64,000 nucleotides of DNA from VRUE01 sp963697695 (GTDB taxonomy: Bacteria > Actinomycetota > Thermoleophilia > Solirubrobacterales > 70-9). Made by a program: the position numbers and the translations under genes. The notes below the pieces were generated by a model that was not told where the DNA came from, made no database searches, and saw only the letters and a list, made by a program, of their open reading frames with translations. The stretch spans positions 1,240,001-1,304,000 of the forward strand of contig OY969094.1 of the NCBI GenBank assembly GCA_963697695.1, read 5' to 3'. Of this stretch, positions 22,628 to 31,205 are shown piece after piece; the stretch's first letter is position 1; the number at the start of each line of letters is the position of its first letter.

Positions 22628-24501
22628 TAGCCGACCTCCTCAGCGTTGAACTCGCTTTTCAGCTTTTCCGCAAACGCATCATGATCGAGCTGGTCCTCGC
22701 CCCCGTCTGGCACGGGTCCGGGGTCCTCAGACTCGCCGTCGAGCAAGACGTAGGCCGGCCGCATCCGCTCGCCGAGCACGTCCTCGAGCGCGTCCGCCAT
22801 CAGCTCCCGCTTGTCGGGCGCCTCCGCCTTGCGCTTGTTGAAAGTCGAGTCGGCCGGGAACCCGACCTTCAAGCCCTCCTCGTCCAAACTCACCGGCCGC
22901 GCCCCCTCGAAGGTCGCCGCCAAAGCCGGGCTCGTCTCTCCCAGCTTGTGGATTACTGCGGGCCAGGTGCGGACCACGTCGTCCAGGGTGAGGGCGTTCT
23001 GGCCCGCGGGTCCTGTCGCCGGGGTGGGGGTATCCGGCTCCGCGCTGGGTTTTTCGCCAGAAGAGTCGTCGCCACTTGCGGAGTCGGTGGGGCGAAAAAC
23101 AGGACGCCGCGCTTCGCCGGACACCCCCACTCCGGCACCACCCGCGGGAGAAGCGTCCTCAGCTGATGGCTCCGGACTAGCCTGCTCCGAGCTCTCAGCT
23201 TTGGCGTCGGGCTCAAGCTCGTCATCCGATGCGGCATCTGCCGGGGGTGGCGTCGCAGGGGGGACCGCCCCCGAGGAAGCTTTAGCTACCGGAGGGGGTG
23301 GTGGGCCCCCTGCGGCGACAGGACCCGCGGCCGGGGGCGCACTCGTCCCTTGCTCGAGTCGCTCGATCCGCCTAAGCAGTCCCTCTGTCGAAGGATCCAG
23401 ATCCGGCCGCGCGGCCTTGAGCAGCGCAATCTCAACCGCCATCCGCGCGTCGTCCCCCTCGCGCACGGCGGTGAGCGCGTTCGCCAGCTCGTCGATGGTT
23501 CGAACGAGAGTGGCGGCGCCTATCGCGTTGGCCTGTGCCGCCAGACGATCGGCGTCGGTGGCGGTCACCACGAAGGTGTTGGGCACCTCTCCCACCGTCT
23601 GCGTGACGAGCAGGTGGCGCAGGTGGGCGAGAAGGTCACGGGCGAACTGGGCGGGGTCGCGGCCGGAGCGGGCCATCTTCTCGACCCCGAGCAGGACGCC
23701 TTTCGGGTCCTCGGCGACGACCGCGTCGACAGCGTCGAAGAGCAGCTCGGCGTCGGCCGCACCGAGCAGTTCCAGCACAGCTTCGAGGCTCACCTGCTCG
23801 CCGCCGAAGGCGACCAACTGGTCGAGCGTGCCGAGCGCGTCGCGGAAGCTGCCCGAGGCCGAGCGGGCGATCATCGCCAGGGCGGCGTCCTCGGCTTCGA
23901 TCCCCTCCGCGGTGGAGACGCGCTCCAGCACCTCGCTGATCTGCTCCAGCGAGGGGCGCTGGAAGTCGAAGCGCTGGCAGCGGTCGGCGATCGTCGCCAT
24001 CACCTTGTGCGACTCGGTGGTGGCGAGGACGAAGACCGTGTTCGGCGGCGGCTCCTCGAGCGTCTTGAGGAAGGCGTTCCAGGCCTCCTTGGTCAGCATG
24101 TGGGCCTCGTCGAGGATGTAGACCTTCCAATGGCCGCCGGCGGGAGCGTAGGCGACCCGCTCGCGCAGGTCGCGGACGTCGTCGACCGAGCGGTTCGAGG
24201 CGGCATCCATCTCGATCACGTCGATCGAGGTGCCGGAGGCGATCGTCAGGCAGGATTCGCACTCGCCGCAGGGAGTGACGGTCGGCCCGCCGCGCTCGCA
24301 GTTGAGCGAGCGGGCAAGGATCTTCGCCATCGAGGTCTTGCCGGTGCCGCGCGAGCCGACGAAGAGGTAGGCGTGGTGCACCTTGTCCTGCTCGACCGCG
24401 TTGCGCAGGGTGCGGACGACGTGCTGCTGGCCGACCACCTCGTCGAAGGAGCCGGGCCGGTGGCGGCGGTAGAGGGAGATCGAATCGCTGGGCGACGGCA
24501 C
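22627..24501 (-). CDS. dnaX: DNA polymerase III subunit gamma/tau
   Basis: 624 residues from GTG 24501 (VPSPSDSISLYRRHRP). Clamp-loader ATPase: Walker A GSRGTGKTSMAK, zinc-binding C-x8-CGECESC, Walker B VYILDEAHMLTKEAWNAFLKTLEEPP, sensor TTESHKVMATIADRCQRFDF. Domain III follows to about residue 370, then a long Pro/Ala/Glu-rich linker (about 120 residues) and a tau-like C-terminal domain (LDDVVRTWPAVIHKLGETSPALAA). The GC-rich linker has no evident slippery site, so only tau may be made. It is divergent from the membrane gene at 24554. Confidence 0.95.
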   Translation of the reverse strand: MPSPSDSISLYRRHRPGSFDEVVGQQHVVRTLRNAVEQDKVHHAYLFVGSRGTGKTSMAKILARSLNCERGGPTVTPCGECESCLTIASGTSIDVIEMDAASNRSVDDVRDLRERVAYAPAGGHWKVYILDEAHMLTKEAWNAFLKTLEEPPPNTVFVLATTESHKVMATIADRCQRFDFQRPSLEQISEVLERVSTAEGIEAEDAALAMIARSASGSFRDALGTLDQLVAFGGEQVSLEAVLELLGAADAELLFDAVDAVVAEDPKGVLLGVEKMARSGRDPAQFARDLLAHLRHLLVTQTVGEVPNTFVVTATDADRLAAQANAIGAATLVRTIDELANALTAVREGDDARMAVEIALLKAARPDLDPSTEGLLRRIERLEQGTSAPPAAGPVAAGGPPPPPVAKASSGAVPPATPPPADAASDDELEPDAKAESSEQASPEPSAEDASPAGGAGVGVSGEARRPVFRPTDSASGDDSSGEKPSAEPDTPTPATGPAGQNALTLDDVVRTWPAVIHKLGETSPALAATFEGARPVSLDEEGLKVGFPADSTFNKRKAEAPDKRELMADALEDVLGERMRPAYVLLDGESEDPGPVPDGGEDQLDHDAFAEKLKSEFNAEEVG

Positions 24502-24553
24502 TTTGGCCAGTCTATCCCCGCTCCACCACCGCCTCAGCGGATACCGTGCGCCG

Positions 24554-26131
24554 GTGCCGCAGCGGCTCCGCACCTGGCTCATACCCCTGGCCTGGGTCGC
24601 CGGGGTGGCACTCGTGCTGCTCCTGCTCTTCCCGCTCGGCTTCCCCAACTACGACACGATCTACAGCCTCCTCTGGGGCAGGGAACTGGCGGAAGGGCTC
24701 AGCCCCGACAGGGGCGCGGCGCTGCCCCCCACGCCGCACCCACTGGCTGAACTCTTCGGTGCCGCGACAGCGCCGTTCGGCGGCGGGGCGATCGACCTGA
24801 CGATGATCGTCGCCTATGTCTCGCTGGGCCTGGTCGGCTATCTCGTCTACCGGCTCGGCTCGCTCTGGTTCGACCGCCCGATCGGCGCCATGGCAGCGCT
24901 CCTCGTCCTCACCCGCGCCCCCTTCCTCTCCAACGGCCTGCGCGCTTACATCGACATCCCCTACATCGCCCTCGTCCTCGGCGCCCTCCTGGTCGAGACC
25001 AAGCGCCCCCGCGCCGGCTGGCCCGTCCTTGCCCTCCTTGCCCTGGCCGGCCTCCTCCGCCCCGAGGCCTGGCTCTTCTCACTGGCCTACCTCGCCTACC
25101 TCCTGCTCAGTCCCCCGCGAGCTTCCCGCTCCACGGAAGCTTCAACCACCAGCGACTCGACCGGCTCGTCCCGCCAACTCGGCCCCGAAGCGGAGACGAG
25201 GATGCCCCTCGAACGGGCGGATACTCAAAGTGCTGGTCTAATTAGACCAGCACTTGTCCGGGCGAGGGGCATCCTCGTCTCCCGCAACGGCGCCGCCCTT
25301 GTCGCGCTCGCCCTAGCCGGCCCCATCGCGTGGGCCCTCTTCGACTGGATAACGGCCGGCAGCCCCACCTACTCGTTCACGGGCACCCGCGAGACCGTCG
25401 AAACCCTCGAGCGCGAGACCGGCCCGGTCGACCTAGTCCTCTACGGGCCCCGTCGCCTCGGCGAGGTGCTGCAGTGGCCCGGAATGATCGGCGCCGCCGG
25501 GGGCGTCGTCCTCGGGCTTGCCTTTCTGCGCCGCCGCAGCGAGATCGGCGTCGCCGCGGGTGCGCTGGCGCTCGCCGCTTTCGCCGTGCTCGCCTGCGCC
25601 GGCCTGGCGATCATCCCCCGCTACACGATGCTCGCCGCCGCGATCCTGGCGGTCTTCGCTGCTCTGGCACTGCTCGGCTGGCGGCTGCTCGAGCGGGACC
25701 ACCCCTGGCGCCGCGCCTGGCAGGCGTTCGCCGTCCTCGTGGCGCTGATGTTCGTCGCCTGGGGGCCGAACCAGTACGACCTCCTGCACCGAGTCGACGT
25801 CGACCTGGGCAACCAGGCGCAGATTGAGGATGACCTCAACGACCTCGCTCAAAGTGACGCTTTCGAACCCCTCTGCGTCCCGATCTCTGTCCCCAACCAC
25901 CGCGCCGTTCCCCGCCTCGCCTTCGGCCTCGACGTCAGGCCCACCGTGATCGTCAGCTCGAGCGAGCAGCGCCAACCCCGCCGCGGCTACTTCCTCAACC
26001 CGGCGAGCCCCTTCGTCATTCACAACTTCATCCTCGACCCCAACGACCCCGCCCGCTTCAGGACCAAAGTCCCCTCCGGCTTCCGCGAGGTCACCGGCAA
26101 CGACTCCTGGGTCCTCTACCGCCGCTGCTGA
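24554..26131 (+). CDS. Multi-pass membrane protein, GT-C glycosyltransferase-like
   Basis: About 525 residues from GTG 24554 (TTG 24503 is possible but would overlap the dnaX start). About ten TM segments. The first extracytoplasmic loop has NYDTIYSLLWGRELAEG, the position where GT-C enzymes carry their acidic motif, and TM blocks such as FLSNGLRAYIDIPYIALVLGALLVE and GLLRPEAWLFSLAYLAYLL resemble dolichyl-phosphate-mannose-type transferases. A cytoplasmic or outer loop at 25130-25300 contains a palindromic element inserted in frame. Substrate unknown. Confidence 0.7.
   Translation: MPQRLRTWLIPLAWVAGVALVLLLLFPLGFPNYDTIYSLLWGRELAEGLSPDRGAALPPTPHPLAELFGAATAPFGGGAIDLTMIVAYVSLGLVGYLVYRLGSLWFDRPIGAMAALLVLTRAPFLSNGLRAYIDIPYIALVLGALLVETKRPRAGWPVLALLALAGLLRPEAWLFSLAYLAYLLLSPPRASRSTEASTTSDSTGSSRQLGPEAETRMPLERADTQSAGLIRPALVRARGILVSRNGAALVALALAGPIAWALFDWITAGSPTYSFTGTRETVETLERETGPVDLVLYGPRRLGEVLQWPGMIGAAGGVVLGLAFLRRRSEIGVAAGALALAAFAVLACAGLAIIPRYTMLAAAILAVFAALALLGWRLLERDHPWRRAWQAFAVLVALMFVAWGPNQYDLLHRVDVDLGNQAQIEDDLNDLAQSDAFEPLCVPISVPNHRAVPRLAFGLDVRPTVIVSSSEQRQPRRGYFLNPASPFVIHNFILDPNDPARFRTKVPSGFREVTGNDSWVLYRRC
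25192..25282 (+). repeat. In-frame palindromic element, copy 1
   Basis: Outer arms 25192-25211 and 25263-25282 are perfectly complementary (20 bp). Inside is a perfect 28-bp palindrome (25228-25255). Between the left outer and inner arms lies the unpaired core CGGATACTCAAAGT (25218-25231), which recurs in copy 2 at 51440-51537. The element is inside the membrane-protein gene and is read through in frame, encoding about 30 residues that include ADTQS. The stems differ in sequence between the copies but are intact in both, so structure rather than sequence is conserved. This is similar in concept to Rickettsia palindromic elements. Confidence 0.8.
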
Positions 26132-26171
26132 GCGATGACCGGGGTCTGAGACCGCGGATAGGCTGGCGCCG

Positions 26172-27140
26172 ATGTTCAGCGGCGGGTTCAAGCGGTCCTC
26201 CCGATTCGGCCTGATCGGGGTCTTCGTCGTCGCCGCGATCGTGGTCGTGATCGCAACCACGACGGGGCAGGGCCAGAGCAATCCGAAGACGACCTACGCC
26301 CTGATCTTCGGCGTGCTCGCCGTCTTCATGATCGTCCTCTTCGCGCTGCAACGCGCCGACATGGAGCGAGTCGCCACGGGGAACGTGCGGGACACCGAGC
26401 GCGCCGCCGCCGAAGGCGGCAGGGAGATCGAGAACCCGACGACGATGGAAGAGCCCCAGCTCTGGGCTGCCCTCGCCGTCAAGCCGATCGACGGCGAGGC
26501 GATCAAGGCCCGCAGCCAGATCTGGGATGCCGGCCGCCGCAGCCTCCGCCTCGGCATGATCGTGACGGCGCTGATCTTCCTCACCGTGCCGTCGATCTAT
26601 CTCTTCGAAAGCTTCGTGCCCCTGCTGATCGGCGGGCCGCTGATCGCGATCGCCGCCGTCTACGGCAGCATCCGGGCGCTGGCGCCGGGCGGGGAGATGG
26701 ACAGCGGTTACGAGAAGGTCGGCCTGGCGATGGCACCGCTCGGACTCGAGGTGACGGAGCGGCCCCAGGTCGACATCGAGACGCGCGACGCGGTCACGGG
26801 ACGAGTCGGCCCAAAGATCCGCGGAGCGCTGGTGCTGAGCGGCGAGCGGCAGGGTCGGGAGGTCTCGGTGCGGCTCGGCGGCGGCGAGAGCGAGGTCACC
26901 ATCGGCTCCCCCTCCACTGAGTTCAAGGCCAAATCCCGGGACGGTCGCGTGCGCCCGGCCAAGGACGCGACCGCCCCTGCCGCGATTGCAGAAGCCCTCG
27001 ACGCCGTACCCAACTCGACCAGCTGGAAGAAAGTCTCCGTCGAGGGCGGACCCGGCGGCATCGTCGTCCGCCGCAAGGGCGGCGAACAGGCCGACTGGCT
27101 CTGCGATCTCTGGCTCGCCGAGCGCCTCGCCGAAGCCTGA
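26172..27140 (+). CDS. Membrane protein of unknown function
   Basis: 322 residues. Four hydrophobic segments in two pairs: residues about 13-30 and 42-60, then 125-145 and 148-165. The C-terminal half (from LAPGGEMDSGYEKVGLAMAPLGL) is soluble and beta-rich, with repeated short strands and no recognised catalytic motif. Starts at ATG 26172, 40 nt after the GT-C-like gene, possibly the same transcript. It ends 2 nt before the convergent budA stop. Confidence 0.75.
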   Translation: MFSGGFKRSSRFGLIGVFVVAAIVVVIATTTGQGQSNPKTTYALIFGVLAVFMIVLFALQRADMERVATGNVRDTERAAAEGGREIENPTTMEEPQLWAALAVKPIDGEAIKARSQIWDAGRRSLRLGMIVTALIFLTVPSIYLFESFVPLLIGGPLIAIAAVYGSIRALAPGGEMDSGYEKVGLAMAPLGLEVTERPQVDIETRDAVTGRVGPKIRGALVLSGERQGREVSVRLGGGESEVTIGSPSTEFKAKSRDGRVRPAKDATAPAAIAEALDAVPNSTSWKKVSVEGGPGGIVVRRKGGEQADWLCDLWLAERLAEA

Positions 27141-27142
27141 GC

Positions 27143-27946
27143 TCAGCCCGCTCGCTCGACCTGCTCGATTGCGGCGTGCGTCCCAGCGGCGAGGTCCGGG
27201 TCGGCCAGTGCGACTCCAGGCGGCAGCTCTACGTGCAGGTCGTTCGAGGGGTCGAGTCGCAGCCGCAGCCGCTCGGCCCGCGAGCCGAGCACATGCCCGC
27301 CGCGGCTGCGGTCGTCGCTGACGAAGTGCAGGTGATAGCCGCTCACCTCGATCCCCTCGACATAGCTGGGAAAGCGGAAGCCGAGCATCGTGCCGCTCAC
27401 GTCGGTGAGCTCGAAGACGTGCTGCTCTGCGACCACCTCGGTCAGCGGCCGGTATGGCGGGCTCTGCCGTGGCACCGAGCGCGCCCGGACCAGCTCGAAT
27501 CGTCCGTCCAGGCGAATCGCGCATGAGGCGGCGGCGGCGGGGATCAGATCCTCCAGCTTTGCCAGCAGCCCGTCGTGGTCGAACGGCCCGTCGATCTCGA
27601 GGTCGATCGTCGGCTCGAAGCTGGTCACCACCGCGAAGGGCGTGCGCGCAGTCGGCTCGATCTCCCCCACCCGGCCTTCGACGTCGGCGCGGTAGAAGCG
27701 GCCGTCGAGGGCGATCATCTCGCCGTCGAGGCCGTCCAGCGTCCCCAGACCGAGGTCGCCGTGCTCGGCCAGCTCGGCGAAGCTGAGGTCCCCGTCGTAG
27801 GCGCCGTCGATCAAGGCGCCGATCGTCGAAGCCTGGAAGAGAACGTGCGGCTCCCGCTCCGCGTGCAGTTCCTCCTCGCGCAACGTCTCTACGTGCAGCG
27901 ACCTGATCCAGCGCTCGTCCAGCACCGCCGCAGTCTCCCACCCCAT
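27143..27946 (-). CDS. budA: Alpha-acetolactate decarboxylase
   Basis: 267 residues from ATG 27946. Converts acetolactate to acetoin. Family phrases: LFQASTIGALIDGAYDGDLSFAELAEHGDLGLGT (split over the conserved N-terminal region), GTMLGFRFPSYVEGIEVSGYHLHF with the zinc-binding HxH, and SDDRSRGGHVL with the third His. A terminal LHVELPP completes the fold. No acetolactate synthase gene is adjacent. The next gene upstream is divergent. Confidence 0.92.
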   Translation of the reverse strand: MGWETAAVLDERWIRSLHVETLREEELHAEREPHVLFQASTIGALIDGAYDGDLSFAELAEHGDLGLGTLDGLDGEMIALDGRFYRADVEGRVGEIEPTARTPFAVVTSFEPTIDLEIDGPFDHDGLLAKLEDLIPAAAASCAIRLDGRFELVRARSVPRQSPPYRPLTEVVAEQHVFELTDVSGTMLGFRFPSYVEGIEVSGYHLHFVSDDRSRGGHVLGSRAERLRLRLDPSNDLHVELPPGVALADPDLAAGTHAAIEQVERAG

Positions 27947-28018
27947 GGTGAGCGATGCAGACGACGGGGCGCGTCCCTGCCGACGACGCCGGCGCGGCCG
28001 ATTCGTGAGAATCGGGCC

Positions 28019-28909
28019 ATGGCGGCGATAGAGCTCCGCGGCGCGGTCAAGCGCTTCGGCCCAATCACGGCGGTGGACGGTCTCGACCTCGAGGTGCCGG
28101 AGGGCATCTGCCTCGGCCTGCTCGGGCCCAATGGAGCCGGCAAGTCGACGACCATGCGACTGCTGACGGGGCAGGCGATTCCCGATGCCGGCGAGCTGCG
28201 GGTGCTCGGCCATGAGCTGCCCGGCGACGCCAAGGCCGCCCGGGCCGAGATGGGCGTCGTCCCGCAGCTCGACAACCTCGACGTCGACGTCACCGTCGAA
28301 GACAACCTGGCCATCTTCGCCCGGCTCTACCGGGTGCCGGACGTCGGCGCCGCGGTCGACCGGGCACTCGACCTGGCCCGCCTGCGCGACCGCCGCCGCG
28401 ACGCCGTCGACGAGCTCTCCGGCGGCATGCGCCGCCGCCTGCTGCTCGCCCGCGGCCTCGTCCACGAACCGAAACTGATCCTGCTCGACGAGCCCACCGT
28501 CGGGCTCGACCCGCAGATCCGCACCCAGCTTTGGACCTTGATCGACGACCTGCGCTCACGCGGCACGACGATCCTGATGTCGACCCACTACATCGAGGAG
28601 GCCGAGCGTCTCGCCGACGAGGTCGCGGTCATGGCGGCGGGGAAGATCATCAGCCGCGGGCGGCCGGTCGAGTTGATCGCCCAGCACGCCGGCACCCATA
28701 CCGCCGAGGTCTACGGCCCTCCCGAACGCCTCGCCGAGGCGCGGGCGCTGGCCGAGTCCGAGGGCCTCACCGTGCGCCCGGCGGGCCCGGCGATCGCGAT
28801 CGTCGGCTCGGAGCGCGGCGGCAACGGCGCGATTCCCGATGATGCCGTCGTCCGCGCAGCCTCGCTCGAGGACGTCTTCGTGATGCTGACCGGCGAGGAG
28901 GCGGAGTGA
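28019..28909 (+). CDS. ABC-2 type exporter ATP-binding protein
   Basis: 296 residues. Walker A GPNGAGKST, Q-loop VVPQLDNLD, signature ELSGGMRRRL, Walker B LILLDEPTVGLD, H-loop STHYIEEAERLAD. The C-terminal extension after residue 220 is typical of DrrA/NodI-type ATPases. It overlaps the permease gene by 4 nt. The pair probably exports a lipid, polyketide or polysaccharide-type substrate. Confidence 0.92.
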   Translation: MAAIELRGAVKRFGPITAVDGLDLEVPEGICLGLLGPNGAGKSTTMRLLTGQAIPDAGELRVLGHELPGDAKAARAEMGVVPQLDNLDVDVTVEDNLAIFARLYRVPDVGAAVDRALDLARLRDRRRDAVDELSGGMRRRLLLARGLVHEPKLILLDEPTVGLDPQIRTQLWTLIDDLRSRGTTILMSTHYIEEAERLADEVAVMAAGKIISRGRPVELIAQHAGTHTAEVYGPPERLAEARALAESEGLTVRPAGPAIAIVGSERGGNGAIPDDAVVRAASLEDVFVMLTGEEAE

Positions 28910-29673
28910 GGCGGCTGGAACCGGCCGGGATCGCCGGCGTGATGAGCCGCGAGCTGGCCAACTTCCGCACCTACTGGAAGGGGACGACCTTCTCCAGCGT
29001 GCTCGAACCGGTCGTCTACCTGCTCGCCTTCGGCCTCGGACTGAGCGCGACCCTGGTCGATGAAGTCGACGGCATCCCCTACATCGAGTTCGTCGGCACC
29101 GGGATGGTGGCGACGGCGGTGATCTTCTCCAGCGCCCTGCCGGCGATGTTCGGCACCTTCGTCAAGCACCGTTTCCAGAACACCTACGACGCGATCCTGG
29201 CGGCGCCGGTCGACGTCGAGGAGCTGGTCACCGCCGAGATGCTCTGGATCGGCATCCGTGCCGGTGCCTACGGCTGCGTCCCGCTCCTCGTCACGATGGC
29301 CTTCGGCCTCGACCCGGCGCCGGGCATGGTGCTCGTGCCGATCTTTTGCTTCGTCACCGCTCTCGGCTTCGCCGGCTTCGGCGTGGCGATGGCGGCGACC
29401 GTGGCCAAGATCGATCAGTTCAACTACGTCACGGCGCTCTTCGTCACCCCCCTCTTCCTCGTCGCCGGCACCTTCTTCCCGATCGACGGCCTGCCCGAGG
29501 GTGTCCAGGTCGTCGCCCAGGCCAACCCCCTGCTGCAGCTGGTCGAACTGGTTCGCGGCGCCTCCTTCGGCTTCGAGACAGTCGACGTCGCCCGCTTCGC
29601 CTTCCTCGTCGCCTTCGCCCTCCTCACCTGGCGCGTAGCGATCAGCCGCATGCAGAAGCGCCTGATCGACTAG
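28906..29673 (+). CDS. ABC-2 type exporter permease
   Basis: 255 residues, six TM segments, start GTG 28906 inside the ATPase stop (GTGA). The N-terminal cytoplasmic helix and the phrases YIEFVGTGMVATAVIFSSAL and KHRFQNTYDAILAAPV, with VVAQANPLLQLVELVRG near the end, match NodJ/DrrB-type permeases. Partner of the preceding ATPase; stop codon TAG 29671-29673 abuts a terminator-like hairpin. Confidence 0.9.
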   Translation: MRRLEPAGIAGVMSRELANFRTYWKGTTFSSVLEPVVYLLAFGLGLSATLVDEVDGIPYIEFVGTGMVATAVIFSSALPAMFGTFVKHRFQNTYDAILAAPVDVEELVTAEMLWIGIRAGAYGCVPLLVTMAFGLDPAPGMVLVPIFCFVTALGFAGFGVAMAATVAKIDQFNYVTALFVTPLFLVAGTFFPIDGLPEGVQVVAQANPLLQLVELVRGASFGFETVDVARFAFLVAFALLTWRVAISRMQKRLID

Positions 29674-29719
29674 CGCTTCCGACTTTCACCACACCAGGGT
29701 GGGGTCAAAGTCGGAAGCG
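29674..29719 (+). terminator. 13-bp palindrome after the ABC-2 operon
   Basis: CGCTTCCGACTTT (29674-29686) pairs perfectly with AAAGTCGGAAGCG (29707-29719). The loop contains a smaller CCAC/GTGG hairpin. It starts directly after the permease stop codon and is likely a terminator for that operon, possibly shared with the SRP RNA coming from the other side. Confidence 0.65.
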
Positions 29720-29782
29720 GATTAAATGGACCGTGCGCCCCGCCTTCGAAACGAAGTCACCGGGCGTGTCCGTCGCGTTTGG

Positions 29783-29886
29783 CTCGAGCCGGGCTCACCT
29801 GCGGCACCCGCGGCATCCGCTTAAGGCTGCTTCCTTCCGGACCTGACCTGATTCGCGTGCCCACGTCGCGCAGGACCCGGCCGTCA
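29783..29886 (-). ncRNA. ffs: Signal recognition particle RNA (4.5S type)
   Basis: The minus strand carries the near-universal SRP apical domain GGTCAGGTCCGGAAGGAAGC (29848-29829), followed by AGCC. Flanking arms pair as required: GCCGGG from 29881 with CCCGGC ending at 29788, CCTGCG with CGCAGG, and GGCAC with GTGCC. The result is a single rod of about 95-104 nt without an Alu domain, the short bacterial form. The ends are estimated from the last base pairs. It lies about 5 kb from dnaX. Confidence 0.93.
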
Positions 29887-30031
29887 ACGCCGCCCGCGGC
29901 GCACTGACCCCGACGGCCAGCCCCTCGGAACGGGATTCGGCCCCGCTAGAGCGGATTGCGGGTTACAAGGCACCGCTGATTCCCCGCCTAGCACGGTCCA
30001 CGACCATCGTATCCGTCTTCGCCCGCGCCGG

Positions 30032-31096
30032 TCAGCGCCGGATCAGCTTGCGGCTCTTGAAGACGGTTGCCGTCGCCTTGCCCGCACGCACCCTCTGCTT
30101 GACCAGCAGGCGTTTGCGCTGGGCGACCTTGGAGCGTGCCTTGGGCTTGACCAAGAGCATGATCCGCTTCGCCTTACCGCTGCGCAGGCGAATCGTCCGC
30201 TTGCTCGTCGCCGGCCGGCCCCTTCGCAACAGCCCCTGGGCAGTGGTCCGGCAGGTGCGGCCGGCTTTGCGCGGACAGGCGACGCGAACGAAGAGACGCT
30301 TGCCGTTGTTGCTCAGGATCGCGGTGCCGGAAGCGATCTCCCGCAGCAGTGCCTGCAGCCGATCGGAGTCGAGGGCCCCGTCGCCTTTGCCCGCACCTTT
30401 GCCTTTGCCGCCGGAGCCACCTGCGCCATCGCCGGCCGTCGCGAGCACGACGTTGTCGTAGTCGGCGCTTCCAGTTGCGAGAACCGTGGTGCCGCTCGTG
30501 TAGCGGCTCGTGATCAGGATCCGGTACTCGCTACCCGCAGCAAGCATGCCGGGATCGACGGGACGGCTCACCTCCGTCCAGGATCGCGCGCCTGCCAGGG
30601 TTGCCGGCGGGATCAGCTGCACCGTCTCACCGCCGGCAGAGAGGTCGATCAATTGCACCGAGTACTCGGCGGAGTTGCCGGAGACCGAGAGCAACTGGTC
30701 CACGCTGGCGCGCCGATCGAGGGAGAAGCTCAGCGGACCCGAGTCTCCGTCCCCCGGCGAGTAAGTGAAGGTTGGGCTCCGCCAGACACCGGTCGTGGTG
30801 CCGGCAAGCGCCATCGCTCCGACGACGCCGGTGTAAGCGGAGCGGATGTAGCCGCCATCGTCGGCACCGCCGCTGGGCTGGAAGGAGTTCTCGACCGAAG
30901 CGCAGAGCACCGGCGCCAGGCAGGTTCCCTCTGTTGCCGCAGAGGACGTCCATCCCGCGAGTCCGCCGTCGAAGCCTCGTGCTGCCTGAGGCGAGGGGTA
31001 CTTCGCCGCGCTCGCGGCGGTCGGAAGCACCAGCAACAAGCCCGCTAGACAGGACATGATCGCGGTCCTGCCGTGTCGAAAGCCTGAGCAGCTCAT
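30032..31096 (-). CDS. Secreted protein with basic C-terminal module
   Basis: 354 residues. Signal peptide GRTAIMSCLAGLLLVLPTAASA. The middle part (ARGFDGGLAGWTSSAATEG and following) resembles a carbohydrate-binding-module jelly roll that starts at a mature N-terminus, with two Cys in GTCLAPVLCASVE. A Gly/Lys spacer leads to a strongly basic C-terminal module (VRVACPRKAGRTCRTTAQGLL, TIRLRSGKAKRIMLLVKP), a segment found in many exported proteins of Solirubrobacterales-like genomes. Function unknown. Divergent from the antiporter at 31206. Confidence 0.72.
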   Translation of the reverse strand: MSCSGFRHGRTAIMSCLAGLLLVLPTAASAAKYPSPQAARGFDGGLAGWTSSAATEGTCLAPVLCASVENSFQPSGGADDGGYIRSAYTGVVGAMALAGTTTGVWRSPTFTYSPGDGDSGPLSFSLDRRASVDQLLSVSGNSAEYSVQLIDLSAGGETVQLIPPATLAGARSWTEVSRPVDPGMLAAGSEYRILITSRYTSGTTVLATGSADYDNVVLATAGDGAGGSGGKGKGAGKGDGALDSDRLQALLREIASGTAILSNNGKRLFVRVACPRKAGRTCRTTAQGLLRRGRPATSKRTIRLRSGKAKRIMLLVKPKARSKVAQRKRLLVKQRVRAGKATATVFKSRKLIRR

Positions 31097-31205
31097 CAGC
31101 TTCTCCTCTTCGGTCGAATCCCGCCTCGAAGCGGGCTACCGACTTTTGAGTACCCGTGTTGCCGGCTCGCTTTCGAGGGTTGGACGAACGTAGGATCGGC
31201 GCCCC

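Noticed and set aside
31131..31165. Possible third copy of the ADTQS-coding palindromic element (ACTTTTGAGTACCCG)
   Set aside because: Only a loose match to the core and no complementary outer or inner arms were found.
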